Shown in pieces: positions 25,840-35,468 of a stretch of 64,000 bases of DNA. The position numbers were made by a program, and so were the translations under genes. The DNA lies in the NCBI GenBank assembly GCA_964598225.1, contig CAZRBG010000008.1:68319-132318 (forward strand), written 5' to 3'. This DNA is from SG8-4 sp964598225. Its GTDB lineage: Bacteria > Planctomycetota > Phycisphaerae > Sedimentisphaerales > Anaerobacaceae. Positions within the stretch are counted from its first letter, which is position 1. Every line of letters begins with the position of its first letter. Below the pieces are notes generated by a model, which worked only from the letters and a program-made list of their open reading frames with translations, ran no database searches and was not told the origin of the DNA.

Positions 25840-26625
25840 ATGAGTAGAACTCGCTTAACTGCTTTGACAGTTTGTGCCCTGGTAACTTTTCTAACTCTCT
25901 CGGGCTGCTATGAGCCGGTGCAGTTTCCCGTAGTCGTCGACGAACCGTCCGAACGGATTATCGTCCCTCCGGCGGCGCGGTATCAAATTGTCGGCGAATC
26001 GGTCCGGGGCAGGGCGATTATGTCTTTGGCGCTCGGGGGAGGTTCCGATGTGACCTTTATCCTGGCGACAATCCACGGCAATGAGCCTGCCGGTACACCT
26101 CTCGTCCGACGGCTGTCCACATACCTCAGAAATAATCCGGAAATCCTGAACGGGCGCAAGGTTGTGCTTCTGCGTTTGGCAAATCCCGACGGCCTGATCC
26201 ATAACAGCCGTTATAACGCTCACGGCGTGGATCTGAATCGCAACTTCGAGGCCGCCAACCGTGAAAACAGCAGGCAAACAGGGCTAACAGCCCTTTCCGA
26301 GCCGGAATCACGCGCGATCCGGCGGATTATACTGGGACACAAGCCGGATCGTATCGTCAGCATCCATCAGCCGCTGGCCTGTATCGACTACGACGGACCT
26401 TCACGAGACCTGGCCGAACGCATGGGCCAGTACTGCGACTTGCCTGTAAAGAAGTTAGGCGCCAGACCGGGCTCGCTCGGCTCGTACGCAGGCGTTACAC
26501 TGGGCATTCCCATCGTAACCTTTGAAATGACCCAGGCCGACTCACAACTCGATTCCCAAGCCCTCTGGCGCAAATACGGCAAAGCCCTCTTAGCCGCTAT
26601 TGTCTATCCGGACAGAGTTGAGTAA
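25840..26625 (+). CDS. M14-type zinc carboxypeptidase lipoprotein (murein-peptide amidase-like)
   Basis: 261 aa. Lipoprotein signal with lipobox TLSGC (Cys at residue 23). Zinc ligands H79 and E82 (ATIHGNEPAG), substrate-binding Arg in DLNRNF (131-136), third zinc ligand H176 (SIHQP) and catalytic Glu E229 (VTFEM). This matches the MpaA-like branch that cuts the gamma-D-Glu-diaminopimelate bond in peptidoglycan peptides, but here exported, so it may act on peptidoglycan in the periplasm. The ATG at 25840 has AAGGA upstream; a longer frame reaching back into purD is not real. Confidence 0.82.
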   Translation: MSRTRLTALTVCALVTFLTLSGCYEPVQFPVVVDEPSERIIVPPAARYQIVGESVRGRAIMSLALGGGSDVTFILATIHGNEPAGTPLVRRLSTYLRNNPEILNGRKVVLLRLANPDGLIHNSRYNAHGVDLNRNFEAANRENSRQTGLTALSEPESRAIRRIILGHKPDRIVSIHQPLACIDYDGPSRDLAERMGQYCDLPVKKLGARPGSLGSYAGVTLGIPIVTFEMTQADSQLDSQALWRKYGKALLAAIVYPDRVE

Positions 26626-26718
26626 AACCGAATCCATTCCTCATCGTAGTCTTTAACAGCACTCGGGCCACTTTTGGCGTGAAATAGAAGCAATCCGAAG
26701 TTAGAATGGTAGATTAGT

Positions 26719-28782
26719 ATGGGTGTTTTCAAACTAAACAATGAGTTTAAGCCTGCGGGCGATCAACCTCAGGCCATCGAGAAGCTGACGGCAGGCTTGC
26801 GCTGCGGCAAAAAGTTTCAGACATTGATGGGCGTTACCGGCAGCGGCAAGACGTTTACTATGGCCAACGTCATAGCGCAGCAGAACCTGCCGGCGCTTAT
26901 AATTTCGCACAATAAGACTTTAGCCGCTCAGCTTTATGAGGAATTCAAAGAGCTTTTTCCGGAAGACGCCGTTGAGTATTTCGTCAGTTATTACGATTAT
27001 TACCAGCCCGAGGCATATATACCTCAGCGGGATATCTATATTGAGAAAGACGCATCGAAGAACAGCGACCTCGACCGCCTGCGGCTCTCGGCGACAACCA
27101 GCCTTTCGACGAGGAGCGACTGTATTATCGTCGCATCGGTCTCGTGCATATTCGGGCTGGGCTCGCCGGAGGATTATAAAGCCAGCGTGGTTTCAATCAG
27201 GACCGGCGACAGGTGCGAGAGAAACGATCTCCTGGGGAGACTCGCCGACATCCAGTACAGCAGAAATGACATAGATTTTCAGAGAGGAACGTTCAGGGTT
27301 CGCGGGGACGTGGTCGAGCTGCATCCATCTTACGAATCCTTCGCGATTCGCGTTGAATTCTTCGGCGATGAAATAGAGAAGATAACCTATATCAATCCGA
27401 TATCGTCGGAGACTCTCGCCGTAGAAGACCAGGTGTTCATATACCCGGCCCAGCACTATGTTATGCCCGGCGACAGGGTCGGTTCGGCGATTGAGAGTAT
27501 ACGCGCCGAACTGGACGAGCGGCTGAACCAGCTTCGGGGCGAGGGCAAGCTGCTGGAAGCCCAGCGGCTCCAGGCCCGGACGATGTACGACATCGAAATG
27601 ATGCAGGAGATCGGCTATTGCAGCGGCATCGAGAATTACGCCAGGCATTTGTCCGGTTTGAAGCCGGGATCAAAGCCATACACCCTTATCGACTATTTTC
27701 CCGAGGATTTCCTTCTGTTCATCGACGAATCACACGTAACAATCCCTCAGATCAAGGCGATGTGGGCCGGCGACAGAAGCAGGAAAATGGTTCTTGTCGA
27801 CCACGGCTTCAGGCTGCCGAGCGCGCTCGATAACAGGCCGTTGCGGTTCGAAGAGTTTCAGCAAAACTGGAATAAGGTGGTGTTCGTCTCGGCTACGCCG
27901 GGGCCCTATGAACTGGAGAAGTGCGACAACGAGGTCGTCGAGCAGATTATCAGGCCCACCGGGCTGATCGATCCGGAAATCTTCGTATTTCCCGCCGGTA
28001 ACCAGGTTCAACATCTTCTCGGCGAAATAGAAAAGCGCGCCAAAGCGCATGAACGCGTCCTCGTTACGACACTTACGAAAAGAATGGCCGAGGACCTTTC
28101 CGGCTACATTGCGAAAAAAGGATTCAAATGCCGCTATTTGCACAGCGAGATCGACACACTCGAAAGAATTGAGATATTGCGCGACCTGCGTCATGGGAAT
28201 TTCGAAGTGCTCGTGGGCGTTAACCTGCTCAGGGAGGGCCTGGATCTGCCGGAGGTTTCGGCCGTGGCGATCCTCGACGCCGACAAAGAAGGATTCCTGC
28301 GAAGTGAGACCTCGCTGATACAAACGATCGGCAGAACGGCGAGAAATGTAAACGCCACGGTATTTCTCTACGCCGATAAGGTCACAAACTCGATGCAGAA
28401 CGCCATCGACGAGACCAGCCGCCGCCGAAAGATACAGTTGGAATACAACAAAGAACACGGCATTACGCCCGAGACTATCAGAAAGGAAATCCGTTCCGGG
28501 CTCACTCAGCAGATCAAGGCCAGGCAGACCGCCCGCGACGCCGTGCGTTTCGGCACTGGCGAGTTCGAGAAAGTCGAACTTGCCTCGCAGATAGAGCAGG
28601 AAATGCTCCAGGCCGCCCAGGACCTGGATTTCGAACGGGCGGCCACGCTGCGCGACCAGCTAAGGGAGTTAAAAGACCTGCCCGAATTAGTTCTTACCGG
28701 CTCGAAGAAGAAGAAGAGAGAATTCTTGGCTACCAAGAAGCAAAAGAAAGGCGAAAAGAAGGTTCCGTCGCCGGGTCATTAG
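26719..28782 (+). CDS. uvrB: UvrABC system protein B
   Basis: 687 aa. DNA-damage verification helicase of nucleotide excision repair. Walker A GVTGSGKT, the beta-hairpin region [30 protein letters not shown] (DEAD-like motif), [34 protein letters not shown] and a C-terminal UVR domain ([20 protein letters not shown]) that binds UvrC are all present. Length is standard. It begins a rightward unit uvrB-nadC-birA with 19 and 3 base gaps. The ATG at 26719 has no strong ribosome binding site. Confidence 0.98.
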   Translation: MGVFKLNNEFKPAGDQPQAIEKLTAGLRCGKKFQTLMGVTGSGKTFTMANVIAQQNLPALIISHNKTLAAQLYEEFKELFPEDAVEYFVSYYDYYQPEAYIPQRDIYIEKDASKNSDLDRLRLSATTSLSTRSDCIIVASVSCIFGLGSPEDYKASVVSIRTGDRCERNDLLGRLADIQYSRNDIDFQRGTFRVRGDVVELHPSYESFAIRVEFFGDEIEKITYINPISSETLAVEDQVFIYPAQHYVMPGDRVGSAIESIRAELDERLNQLRGEGKLLEAQRLQARTMYDIEMMQEIGYCSGIENYARHLSGLKPGSKPYTLIDYFPEDFLLFIDESHVTIPQIKAMWAGDRSRKMVLVDHGFRLPSALDNRPLRFEEFQQNWNKVVFVSATPGPYELEKCDNEVVEQIIRPTGLIDPEIFVFPAGNQVQHLLGEIEKRAKAHERVLVTTLTKRMAEDLSGYIAKKGFKCRYLHSEIDTLERIEILRDLRHGNFEVLVGVNLLREGLDLPEVSAVAILDADKEGFLRSETSLIQTIGRTARNVNATVFLYADKVTNSMQNAIDETSRRRKIQLEYNKEHGITPETIRKEIRSGLTQQIKARQTARDAVRFGTGEFEKVELASQIEQEMLQAAQDLDFERAATLRDQLRELKDLPELVLTGSKKKKREFLATKKQKKGEKKVPSPGH

Positions 28783-28801
28783 AATGGGAAGTTAAAAACG
28801 A

Positions 28802-29674
28802 ATGAAAAAAATAAACATTGCTCAGGTGCGGCCGTTGATTCAGATGGCGATAGCCGAAGACTTAGGTCGGGGGGATGTCACGAGCGAGTTGTTGTTCAAG
28901 AAGGGCGTCATCGACAGGGCGAACATCATCTCGCGCGAAGAGATAGTCGTCTGCGGTATGGAGGTCGCCGCCGAGATTCTCACATGTTACGACGAGAGAC
29001 TCAAGCTGACAATTCGCATCAAAGACGGCGAGCCGGCCCACGTCGCGAATAAGCTGGCGACCATTGAAGGCCCGTTGCGCCCTATGCTCAGCGCCGAGCG
29101 TGTCATGCTCAATTTTCTGCAGCGGCTCAGCGGGATAGCCACAACTACAAGCAAGTACGTGCGGGCGATCCAGGGAACCAAGGCGAAGATTTACGACACG
29201 CGCAAGACAATGCCCGGCTGGAGGATTCTGGAAAAATACGCCGTTCGCTGCGGCGGCGGGCACAACCACCGGCTGGGCCTGTACGACGGAGTCCTCATCA
29301 AGGACAACCACCTGGCGCAATTGGGAAGGAACTTCCAGGCCAAGCTGCGAAGGATAATAACCGACGCCAGGAAATTAAAAGGCGTTGAATTCATTGCGGT
29401 CGAAGTCGACCACGTGGACAATCAGCTAAACTACGTACTTGAAATACCCGGCATAGATATCGTCCTGCTCGACAACATGGGCCAATGGCAGTTGAGGCAC
29501 GCTGTCGAGATGAGAGACGAAATGTGCGGCAAGGGCAAAAAGCCGCTGCTCGAGGCTTCGGGCAATATCACGCTCGACAGCGTCTCGGCAATAGCCCAGT
29601 GCGGCATCGACAGAATCGCCGTCGGAGCAATCACCCACTCGGCCAAAGCCGTTGACCTGGGCCTGGATAGATAA
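28802..29674 (+). CDS. nadC: Nicotinate-nucleotide pyrophosphorylase (carboxylating)
   Basis: 290 aa. Converts quinolinate and PRPP to nicotinate mononucleotide in de novo NAD synthesis. N-terminal IAEDLGRGDVTSELL, central AERVMLNFLQRLSGIATTT, active-site DTRKTMPGWRILEKYAVRCG and GGHNHRLGLYDGVLIKDNHL, then VEVDHVDNQL, LLDNM and LEASGNITLD are all typical. Nineteen bases after uvrB and 3 bases before birA, likely one transcript. Confidence 0.97.
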   Translation: MKKINIAQVRPLIQMAIAEDLGRGDVTSELLFKKGVIDRANIISREEIVVCGMEVAAEILTCYDERLKLTIRIKDGEPAHVANKLATIEGPLRPMLSAERVMLNFLQRLSGIATTTSKYVRAIQGTKAKIYDTRKTMPGWRILEKYAVRCGGGHNHRLGLYDGVLIKDNHLAQLGRNFQAKLRRIITDARKLKGVEFIAVEVDHVDNQLNYVLEIPGIDIVLLDNMGQWQLRHAVEMRDEMCGKGKKPLLEASGNITLDSVSAIAQCGIDRIAVGAITHSAKAVDLGLDR

Positions 29675-29677
29675 CCA

Positions 29678-30451
29678 ATGACTCTGCAAGAAACCGATCT
29701 GCTGGACCCTGATGCCATACAGATGAACCTGGCTACGCAACGAATTGGCGGCAGAGTCCTCGTCTACGACAGCACCTCAAGCACCAATGACATCGCGGCA
29801 GAATATGCAAAAAACGCCGCACACGACGGCCTGGTTATTTTCGCCGAGCATCAAACCGCCGGCAGGGGCCGCGGCGGCAATCAATGGCAAAGCGGCAGGG
29901 CCGACAGCATCCTTTGCTCGATTGTCCTGGTGAACAACGAGCTGCCCATCGAGCTGCTCTCGCTGGTTTGTGCCGTCGCAGTTGCGGAGGCCGTCGGCAA
30001 GCCGGCGAGAATCAAATGGCCCAACGACATTATGCTAAACGGCAGAAAAGTCGCCGGCATTCTGCTCGAAACCAAGCCCAGCGGCGCCTGCATAATAGGT
30101 GTCGGAATAAACTGCCATCAGACAAAAGATGCTTTCCCTGCCGAGTTACAGCCGACCGCCACGAGCATAGATGTTGAGACAAAGGCAGTCGTTGACCGCA
30201 CAACGCTGGCGAGAAGATTGCTGATATCGATGGACCAATGGCTCGAATTGGCGGCCCAAGCGGGCGAAAAGGTAATCGCGCAATGGCGTAGTCTGAGCGT
30301 TCAATTGGGCCACAGAGTCAAGCTCCTCTACAATGGCCGACAATTCGCCGGCAACTGCATCGGAATTGATCCCGAAAGGGGACTGATCCTCCAGTTGGAC
30401 AGAGGCGGCATAAGAATGTTCGACGCGGCGCACACGACTATCGCAAAGTAA
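29678..30451 (+). CDS. birA: Biotin-[acetyl-CoA-carboxylase] ligase
   Basis: 257 aa. Activates biotin to biotinyl-AMP and transfers it to the carrier protein. VYDSTSSTNDIAAEYA, AEHQTAGRGRGGNQWQSG (nucleotide/biotin loop), IKWPNDIMLNGRKVAGILLE and IIGVGINCHQ are diagnostic. The N-terminal DNA-binding helix-turn-helix of bifunctional BirA is absent, so it is a monofunctional ligase and not a repressor. It begins 3 bases after nadC. It converges with the ankyrin gene 37 bases away. Confidence 0.96.
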   Translation: MTLQETDLLDPDAIQMNLATQRIGGRVLVYDSTSSTNDIAAEYAKNAAHDGLVIFAEHQTAGRGRGGNQWQSGRADSILCSIVLVNNELPIELLSLVCAVAVAEAVGKPARIKWPNDIMLNGRKVAGILLETKPSGACIIGVGINCHQTKDAFPAELQPTATSIDVETKAVVDRTTLARRLLISMDQWLELAAQAGEKVIAQWRSLSVQLGHRVKLLYNGRQFAGNCIGIDPERGLILQLDRGGIRMFDAAHTTIAK

Positions 30452-30488
30452 CAACAATCCCCAATGTGAGGCAAGCCGGCTCGTATAT

Positions 30489-32129
30489 TTATTCGTTCAG
30501 CCTACCTTTTGTATGAAGCAGTTTGACAATGTCTTTTGCCGGATTACCTTTTGGGAATGAAGCAAGTCCAAGCGGCGTATGCCCCTCATTGTCTTTGGCA
30601 TTTAGGTCGGCTCCTGCATCGAGCAGAATCTTTGCCGTCTCTTTGTGACGGAAAACGCATGCGTAGTGCAATGGCCGCTGACCGAAGGAATTCTTTGTAT
30701 CAACCTCAGCACCGCTGGACAGCAAAATCTTTACAGTCTCATCGTGGCCGTGGAGGCAAGCCGAATGCAGAGGCGTGTCACCTTTCGCGATGGCCAGTCT
30801 CGACACCACGGCAATTTGCAGGCTTCGCCCGGCAAGCTTAGCTTGCCTTTGCTCTTCAAACCTCTGGAGATTCTCGAGTTGTCTTTCTATCGCATCAGGG
30901 AAGTTTCCAGCCCGCGCATTTAGGTCTGACGTCGGTTCTTCGGCCTCTGCAGTCACCTCCGCACCACCCTCGATTAACAATCTTACAGCTTCATTATTGC
31001 CCTTAACGGCGGCCCAGTGAAGGGCTGATTCTCCATGCAATCCTTTTTCGTTGACATTCAGGCCTCTTCCAATAAGCAATTTTAGGGCATCGCTGTTTCC
31101 CGCATAAGAAGCCGCAAACAACGGCGATTCCATCTGCGTTCCCTTGGCGTCGAGTTTGACGCCCTTAGCCAATAATAACTCAAAGATATCACTATTTCCT
31201 CCGTAAATGGCGGCAAAAAGAACTGGTTCGCGATCCAAGGGGTCTACATAGTTGACTAATGCCGGATCGGTATCAAGAAGCTCTGTGAATCTTGCTAAAT
31301 CACCAAGCCATGCTACATCGTTGATTGTGTATTGTGCTCCGCTACGAATCAGAAATTTTGCAAAATCTTTAGCATATACTCCGGATCCATGCACAAATTT
31401 CATTTTGCGGGCAAGTGGTGTAAATCCTTTGTTATCTTTGATATTCAAGTTAGCTCCTCTTGCCACCAGAACTTCTGCCATTTTCCTACTGCCGTGTTCC
31501 GCCGTCACATGTATTGCCGTTGAACCGAAGTTGTTCTGAGCATTGACGTCCACGCCATGCTCTATAATTGCCTCTGCTGCATCAGTTGTTCCCGTTCTTA
31601 TCAACGAATGGAGGACTATGCCGCCGGACTTGTCTTTCCAGGATAGATCTGCGCCCTCAGCAATCAAAACTTCAGCGGCTTGTCTGCTCCCTGCATGGCA
31701 CAGAGGAATAGACCTCGAAGAATCATGAGCGCGAACGTTCACGTCCATCCCGTGTTTGATCAACAGTTCAATCAGTTCCACGTCCCCTTTTCTTGCTGCC
31801 ACGTGCAAGCAGGTCCTTCCGCTGATATCCATTTCATTCGGGTCAGCTCCTCTGGACAGAAGTAGGTCAGCAATGTCCTTGTGCCCGTGTTGTACAGCAA
31901 CGCACAAAACCGGAGATCCGATCCCGCCCTTGCCCTTTCCATCCTTCAAGGTAACGAGGTCTGGGTCTTCTACTAAAAGTTTTTCTACCTTCTTTGTGTC
32001 GCCGTTGACGACGGCTTTCAAAAACATCAGCTTCCCCTCGGCTCGATCTCGCGCCATTCCATGAAGAAAAATCCCGATGCCTAAGAGCAGGATGGGGATC
32101 AGCAACAGTATCTTCTTAAGCTTGCTCAT
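30489..32129 (-). CDS. Membrane-anchored ankyrin-repeat protein
   Basis: 546 aa. Residues about 4-24 are one hydrophobic helix (KKILLLIPILLLGIGIFLHG) acting as membrane anchor or uncleaved signal. The rest is about 12-13 ankyrin repeats, e.g. GRTCLHVAARKGDVELIELL, GSTAIHVTAEHGSRKMAEVL, ESALHWAAVKGNNEAVRLLI and QRPLHYACVFRHKETAKILL. A short charged linker (about 435-470: ERQLENLQRFEEQRQAKLAG) interrupts the array. Ankyrin arrays bind proteins; the partner is unknown. Start at ATG 32129 (a further ATA/ATG start three codons upstream is possible). Confidence 0.87.
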   Translation of the reverse strand: MSKLKKILLLIPILLLGIGIFLHGMARDRAEGKLMFLKAVVNGDTKKVEKLLVEDPDLVTLKDGKGKGGIGSPVLCVAVQHGHKDIADLLLSRGADPNEMDISGRTCLHVAARKGDVELIELLIKHGMDVNVRAHDSSRSIPLCHAGSRQAAEVLIAEGADLSWKDKSGGIVLHSLIRTGTTDAAEAIIEHGVDVNAQNNFGSTAIHVTAEHGSRKMAEVLVARGANLNIKDNKGFTPLARKMKFVHGSGVYAKDFAKFLIRSGAQYTINDVAWLGDLARFTELLDTDPALVNYVDPLDREPVLFAAIYGGNSDIFELLLAKGVKLDAKGTQMESPLFAASYAGNSDALKLLIGRGLNVNEKGLHGESALHWAAVKGNNEAVRLLIEGGAEVTAEAEEPTSDLNARAGNFPDAIERQLENLQRFEEQRQAKLAGRSLQIAVVSRLAIAKGDTPLHSACLHGHDETVKILLSSGAEVDTKNSFGQRPLHYACVFRHKETAKILLDAGADLNAKDNEGHTPLGLASFPKGNPAKDIVKLLHTKGRLNE

Positions 32130-32261
32130 TTGTATCACCTCAGCTTGCCGCTTATTTCTTTCATTATAACACCTTTCTTGTTACGAGGCGCGAAGAATTT
32201 CATTCTATCACCCATCAGGACTCGATTCTGTTGGATTTTGCCGAGAAATCGTGCCTATGGT

Positions 32262-32289
32262 TTTACTTTGCAAGACTTTCTGTTATAGT
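32262..32289 (+). promoter_or_regulatory. Possible promoter of the fucosidase-sulfatase unit
   Basis: TTTACT (32262-32267) and TATAGT (32284-32289) with a 16-base spacer, 45 bases upstream of the fucosidase start. The match to the housekeeping consensus is moderate and unverified. Confidence 0.3.
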
Positions 32290-32334
32290 ACTGCCTTGTT
32301 AGATCCGTATTGTGCAAATGGAAAGGGATTAAAT

Positions 32335-34023
32335 ATGTGGAATTACAAATCTAAGAGCGTTTCGGCTGCGATAAGCCTGTTGCTTTTTACATGTTGTCTG
32401 CCGACCGGGCGGATTGAGGCCGGCGATGCGAAGGATTATCTTCACGCCGGCCAGCAGGATATTCAAGCCTGGCGTGAGATGAAGTTCGGGTTGTTTATTC
32501 ATTGGGGGCCGGTGAGTCTTAAAGGCACCGAGATCGGCTGGTCCCGCGGGGGTGAGCGCCGAGGACGGGACGGCAGAGGCTCCATTCCCGTCGAGGTTTA
32601 TGACAATCTCTACAAGAAATTCAATCCGGTCAAATTCGATGCCGACGAGTGGGTGCAGATTGCTAAAGATGCCGGTATGAAATACCTGGTATTCACCAGC
32701 AAGCATCACGACGGCTTCTCGATGTTCGACAGCAAGGTGACCGACTATAAGATTACCAATTCGCCTTTTAAACGCGACGTCGTCAAGGAGCTGGCAGACG
32801 CCTGCCACAAGGCCGGTTTGAAACTGGGTTATTACTACTCGCCTGTCGATTGGCATCACCCCGACTATCGAACGGAAAACCATGATCGATACATCAAGTA
32901 CATGCACGCCCAACTACGCGAGATATGTACCAATTACGGCAGAATCGACATAATATGGTTCGATGGTCTTGGCGGTTCGGCAGAAGATTGGGACTCGGAG
33001 AGACTGTTCAAGATGATCCGCCGGCTTCAGCCGCACGTTATCATCAACAACCGCGCGGGACTGCCCGGCGACCACGATACCCCAGAGCAGAGAATCGGCA
33101 AATTCCAGAAAGATCGTCCCTGGGAGACCTGCATGACGATCTGCCGTCAGTGGGCCTGGAAGCCCAACGATAACATGAAGTCGCTCAAGCAGTGTATCCA
33201 GACTCTGGTCAAAACAGTCGGCGGCGACGGCAATCTCCTGTTCAACGTCGGCCCCATGCCGGACGGCAGAATAGAGCCGCGACAGGTTGAGCGGCTGCGG
33301 CAGATGGGCCGGTGGCTTGACAAGTACGGCCAGAGCATCTACGCGGCCCGCGGCGGGCCCTTCAAGCCCGGCGCCTGGGGCGCAAGCACGTACAAGGGAA
33401 ACAACATTTATGTCCACGTGCTTAACTGGCCGGACGAAAAACTGGTGTTGCCTGGGATTCCGAAAAAAAACGTCACGAGCTCCGTGCTTACCGGCGGCAA
33501 AGTCAACGTCGAGCAAACCGCCGATGGTATCGAGATTTCCGTGCCGCAGCAAGACCGGCAGGAGATTGATACAATAGTCAAGCTCGAACTGAATGGTCCG
33601 GCCGGTGATATTGATCCCGTGGTCCTGCCGTCAGCGTCTTTGGCCTTTGACAAGAAAGCCCGGGCATCCAACGTCTTTCAGAGGAGCCGCAATTACGGCC
33701 CGGACAAGGCCGTTGACGACGACCCCGCTACGCGCTGGGCGACCGACTCCGGCACAAAGCAGGCGTGGCTCGAAGTCGACCTCGGAGAGCCGACTACGTT
33801 TAATCAGGTGAAGATTGCCGAAGAGTTCGACCGCGTACAGAAATTCGAAATTCAGTATCAAAACGGGTCTCAGTGGAAAACATTGATTCGGGGCACGAAG
33901 ATCGGGAGCGAATATTCCAGAACGTTCGAGCCGGTGACGGCAAGAAAAGTGCGATTAAACATTCTCGACGCTACGGACGGCCCTACGATTTGGGAGTTTC
34001 AGCTTATGGCGCCCAAGAAATGA
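32335..34023 (+). CDS. GH29 alpha-L-fucosidase with C-terminal F5/8C (CBM32-like) domain
   Basis: 562 aa. A signal peptide (about residues 1-29) is followed by a GH29 barrel: MKFGLFIHWGPVSLKG, YLVFTSKHHDGFSMFDS, GYYYSPVDWHHPDY and IDIIWFDGLGG with D210 as the predicted nucleophile. A C-terminal F5/8 type C (discoidin) domain spans about residues 430-562 (AVDDDPATRWATDSGTKQAW, WLEVDLGEPTTFNQV) and probably binds the polysaccharide. It hydrolyses terminal alpha-L-fucose outside the cytoplasm. AAGGG lies 8 bases before the ATG at 32335. It is followed by two sulfatases, consistent with processing of a sulfated fucose-containing glycan. Confidence 0.93.
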   Translation: MWNYKSKSVSAAISLLLFTCCLPTGRIEAGDAKDYLHAGQQDIQAWREMKFGLFIHWGPVSLKGTEIGWSRGGERRGRDGRGSIPVEVYDNLYKKFNPVKFDADEWVQIAKDAGMKYLVFTSKHHDGFSMFDSKVTDYKITNSPFKRDVVKELADACHKAGLKLGYYYSPVDWHHPDYRTENHDRYIKYMHAQLREICTNYGRIDIIWFDGLGGSAEDWDSERLFKMIRRLQPHVIINNRAGLPGDHDTPEQRIGKFQKDRPWETCMTICRQWAWKPNDNMKSLKQCIQTLVKTVGGDGNLLFNVGPMPDGRIEPRQVERLRQMGRWLDKYGQSIYAARGGPFKPGAWGASTYKGNNIYVHVLNWPDEKLVLPGIPKKNVTSSVLTGGKVNVEQTADGIEISVPQQDRQEIDTIVKLELNGPAGDIDPVVLPSASLAFDKKARASNVFQRSRNYGPDKAVDDDPATRWATDSGTKQAWLEVDLGEPTTFNQVKIAEEFDRVQKFEIQYQNGSQWKTLIRGTKIGSEYSRTFEPVTARKVRLNILDATDGPTIWEFQLMAPKK

Positions 34024-34070
34024 CCGGCATTTCTTCTATACACGATTCGACGATTTGAAAGGGCAGTTTT

Positions 34071-35450
34071 GTGAATAGGCGCAACTTCTTGAAAGCGGCA
34101 GGTTTGGGAGCTATTTCACTGGCAGTGCCAAATTATTCTGCGGCTTCTTCGTTCAGGAAACCGAATATCGTTTTCATGCTCATCGACGACATGGGCTGGC
34201 CGGACCTGGCCTGCTACGGCAGCAAATTCCACGAGACGCCCAACATCGACCGACTGGCCCGGCAGGGGATAAAGTTCACCGATGCCTACGCTGCCTGTCC
34301 GGTCTGCTCGCCGACTCGCGCCAGCATCATGGCGGGCCAGTATCCCGCACGAATCGGGATAACGGATTTCATTCCCGGACACTGGCGTCCGTATGAAAAA
34401 CTGGTTGTACCCGAGAACCGCCTGCACCTGCCGCTCGAAACCGTTACTATCGGCGAAGCCCTCCGGGACCGAGATTATGCAACTTGTTACATCGGCAAAT
34501 GGCACCTGGGCGGCAAGGAATATTCACCGGACAAGCAGGGTTTCGAGAAGGTTATTCGGCGGGTCAGGAATCGAAACGATAAACAAGTCTCCGGCTTCAC
34601 CGACCGGGCCATCGAGTTCATCGAACAGAAGAAGGATGAGCCGTTCTTTGTCTACCTTTCTCATCATTCGGTGCATATCAAGTTAGAAGCTCCCGAGGAG
34701 CTTGTTGAAAAGTACAACAACAAGCCTAAGCCCTCCGCCGGAGTGAATAATCCTGTTTATGCCGCGATGATTGAGCACCTCGATACTCACACCGGACGCA
34801 TCCTGAAAAAGCTCGACGACCTTGGCCTTGCCGAGAACGCTATCGTGATCTTCTTCTCAGACAATGGAGGACTTCGTCAGGCCTACGGCGGATACAAAGG
34901 CCCCAGGCAAATTGTATCGAGCAATGCTCCGCTGCGAGACGAAAAGGGCACGCTGTATGAAGGCGGAATCCGCGTGCCGTTGATCGTTCGCTGGCCCGGC
35001 GTGATCGAGCCCGGTATCGAATGCAGCGTGCCGGTGACCAGTGTCGATTTTTATCCAACGTTCCTCGAGACCGTCGGTGCCGCGGGCAGGAAGAATCAGC
35101 CGCTCGACGGCGAGAGTATCATGCCGCTATTGAAACAAACCGGCGGGCTTAAGCGAGACGCGATATACTGGCATTATCCCCACTACCATCACAGCAGGCC
35201 CGCCGGGGCGATACGCGAGGGCAAGTACAAACTTATCGAATTTTACGAAGACGGCAAGCTCGAATTGTACGATCTTGCGAAAGACATCGGCGAAAAGAAC
35301 AATCTTGCTGCTGAGATGCCGGAGAGAGCCGCTCGCTTGCAGCGAAAATTGGCGCGGTGGCGCCGGTCGGTAAACGCAAAGATGCCGACGGAGAACCCGG
35401 AATATGACCCGGCCAGAGCCGAGGAGTGGAAACGGCGACCACGAAGATAA
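34071..35450 (+). CDS. Family S1 sulfatase (Tat-exported)
   Basis: 459 aa, GTG start. Twin-arginine signal MNRRNFLKAAGLGAISLA suggests export in folded form. The formylglycine motif C79-S-P-T-R83 (PVCSPTRASIMAGQYP) is complete, so a sulfatase-maturating enzyme is needed. Metal ligands DDMGWPD near 39-45 and FFSDNGG (Asp, Asn) near 263 are present, and HHSVHIKLEAPEE carries active-site His. Type I sulfatases remove sulfate esters from sugars. It lies 47 bases after the fucosidase and 18 bases before a second sulfatase. No maturase gene (anSME or FGE) is in the window. Confidence 0.94.
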   Translation: MNRRNFLKAAGLGAISLAVPNYSAASSFRKPNIVFMLIDDMGWPDLACYGSKFHETPNIDRLARQGIKFTDAYAACPVCSPTRASIMAGQYPARIGITDFIPGHWRPYEKLVVPENRLHLPLETVTIGEALRDRDYATCYIGKWHLGGKEYSPDKQGFEKVIRRVRNRNDKQVSGFTDRAIEFIEQKKDEPFFVYLSHHSVHIKLEAPEELVEKYNNKPKPSAGVNNPVYAAMIEHLDTHTGRILKKLDDLGLAENAIVIFFSDNGGLRQAYGGYKGPRQIVSSNAPLRDEKGTLYEGGIRVPLIVRWPGVIEPGIECSVPVTSVDFYPTFLETVGAAGRKNQPLDGESIMPLLKQTGGLKRDAIYWHYPHYHHSRPAGAIREGKYKLIEFYEDGKLELYDLAKDIGEKNNLAAEMPERAARLQRKLARWRRSVNAKMPTENPEYDPARAEEWKRRPRR

Positions 35451-35468
35451 TTCAGAGGCTGAGAATCT

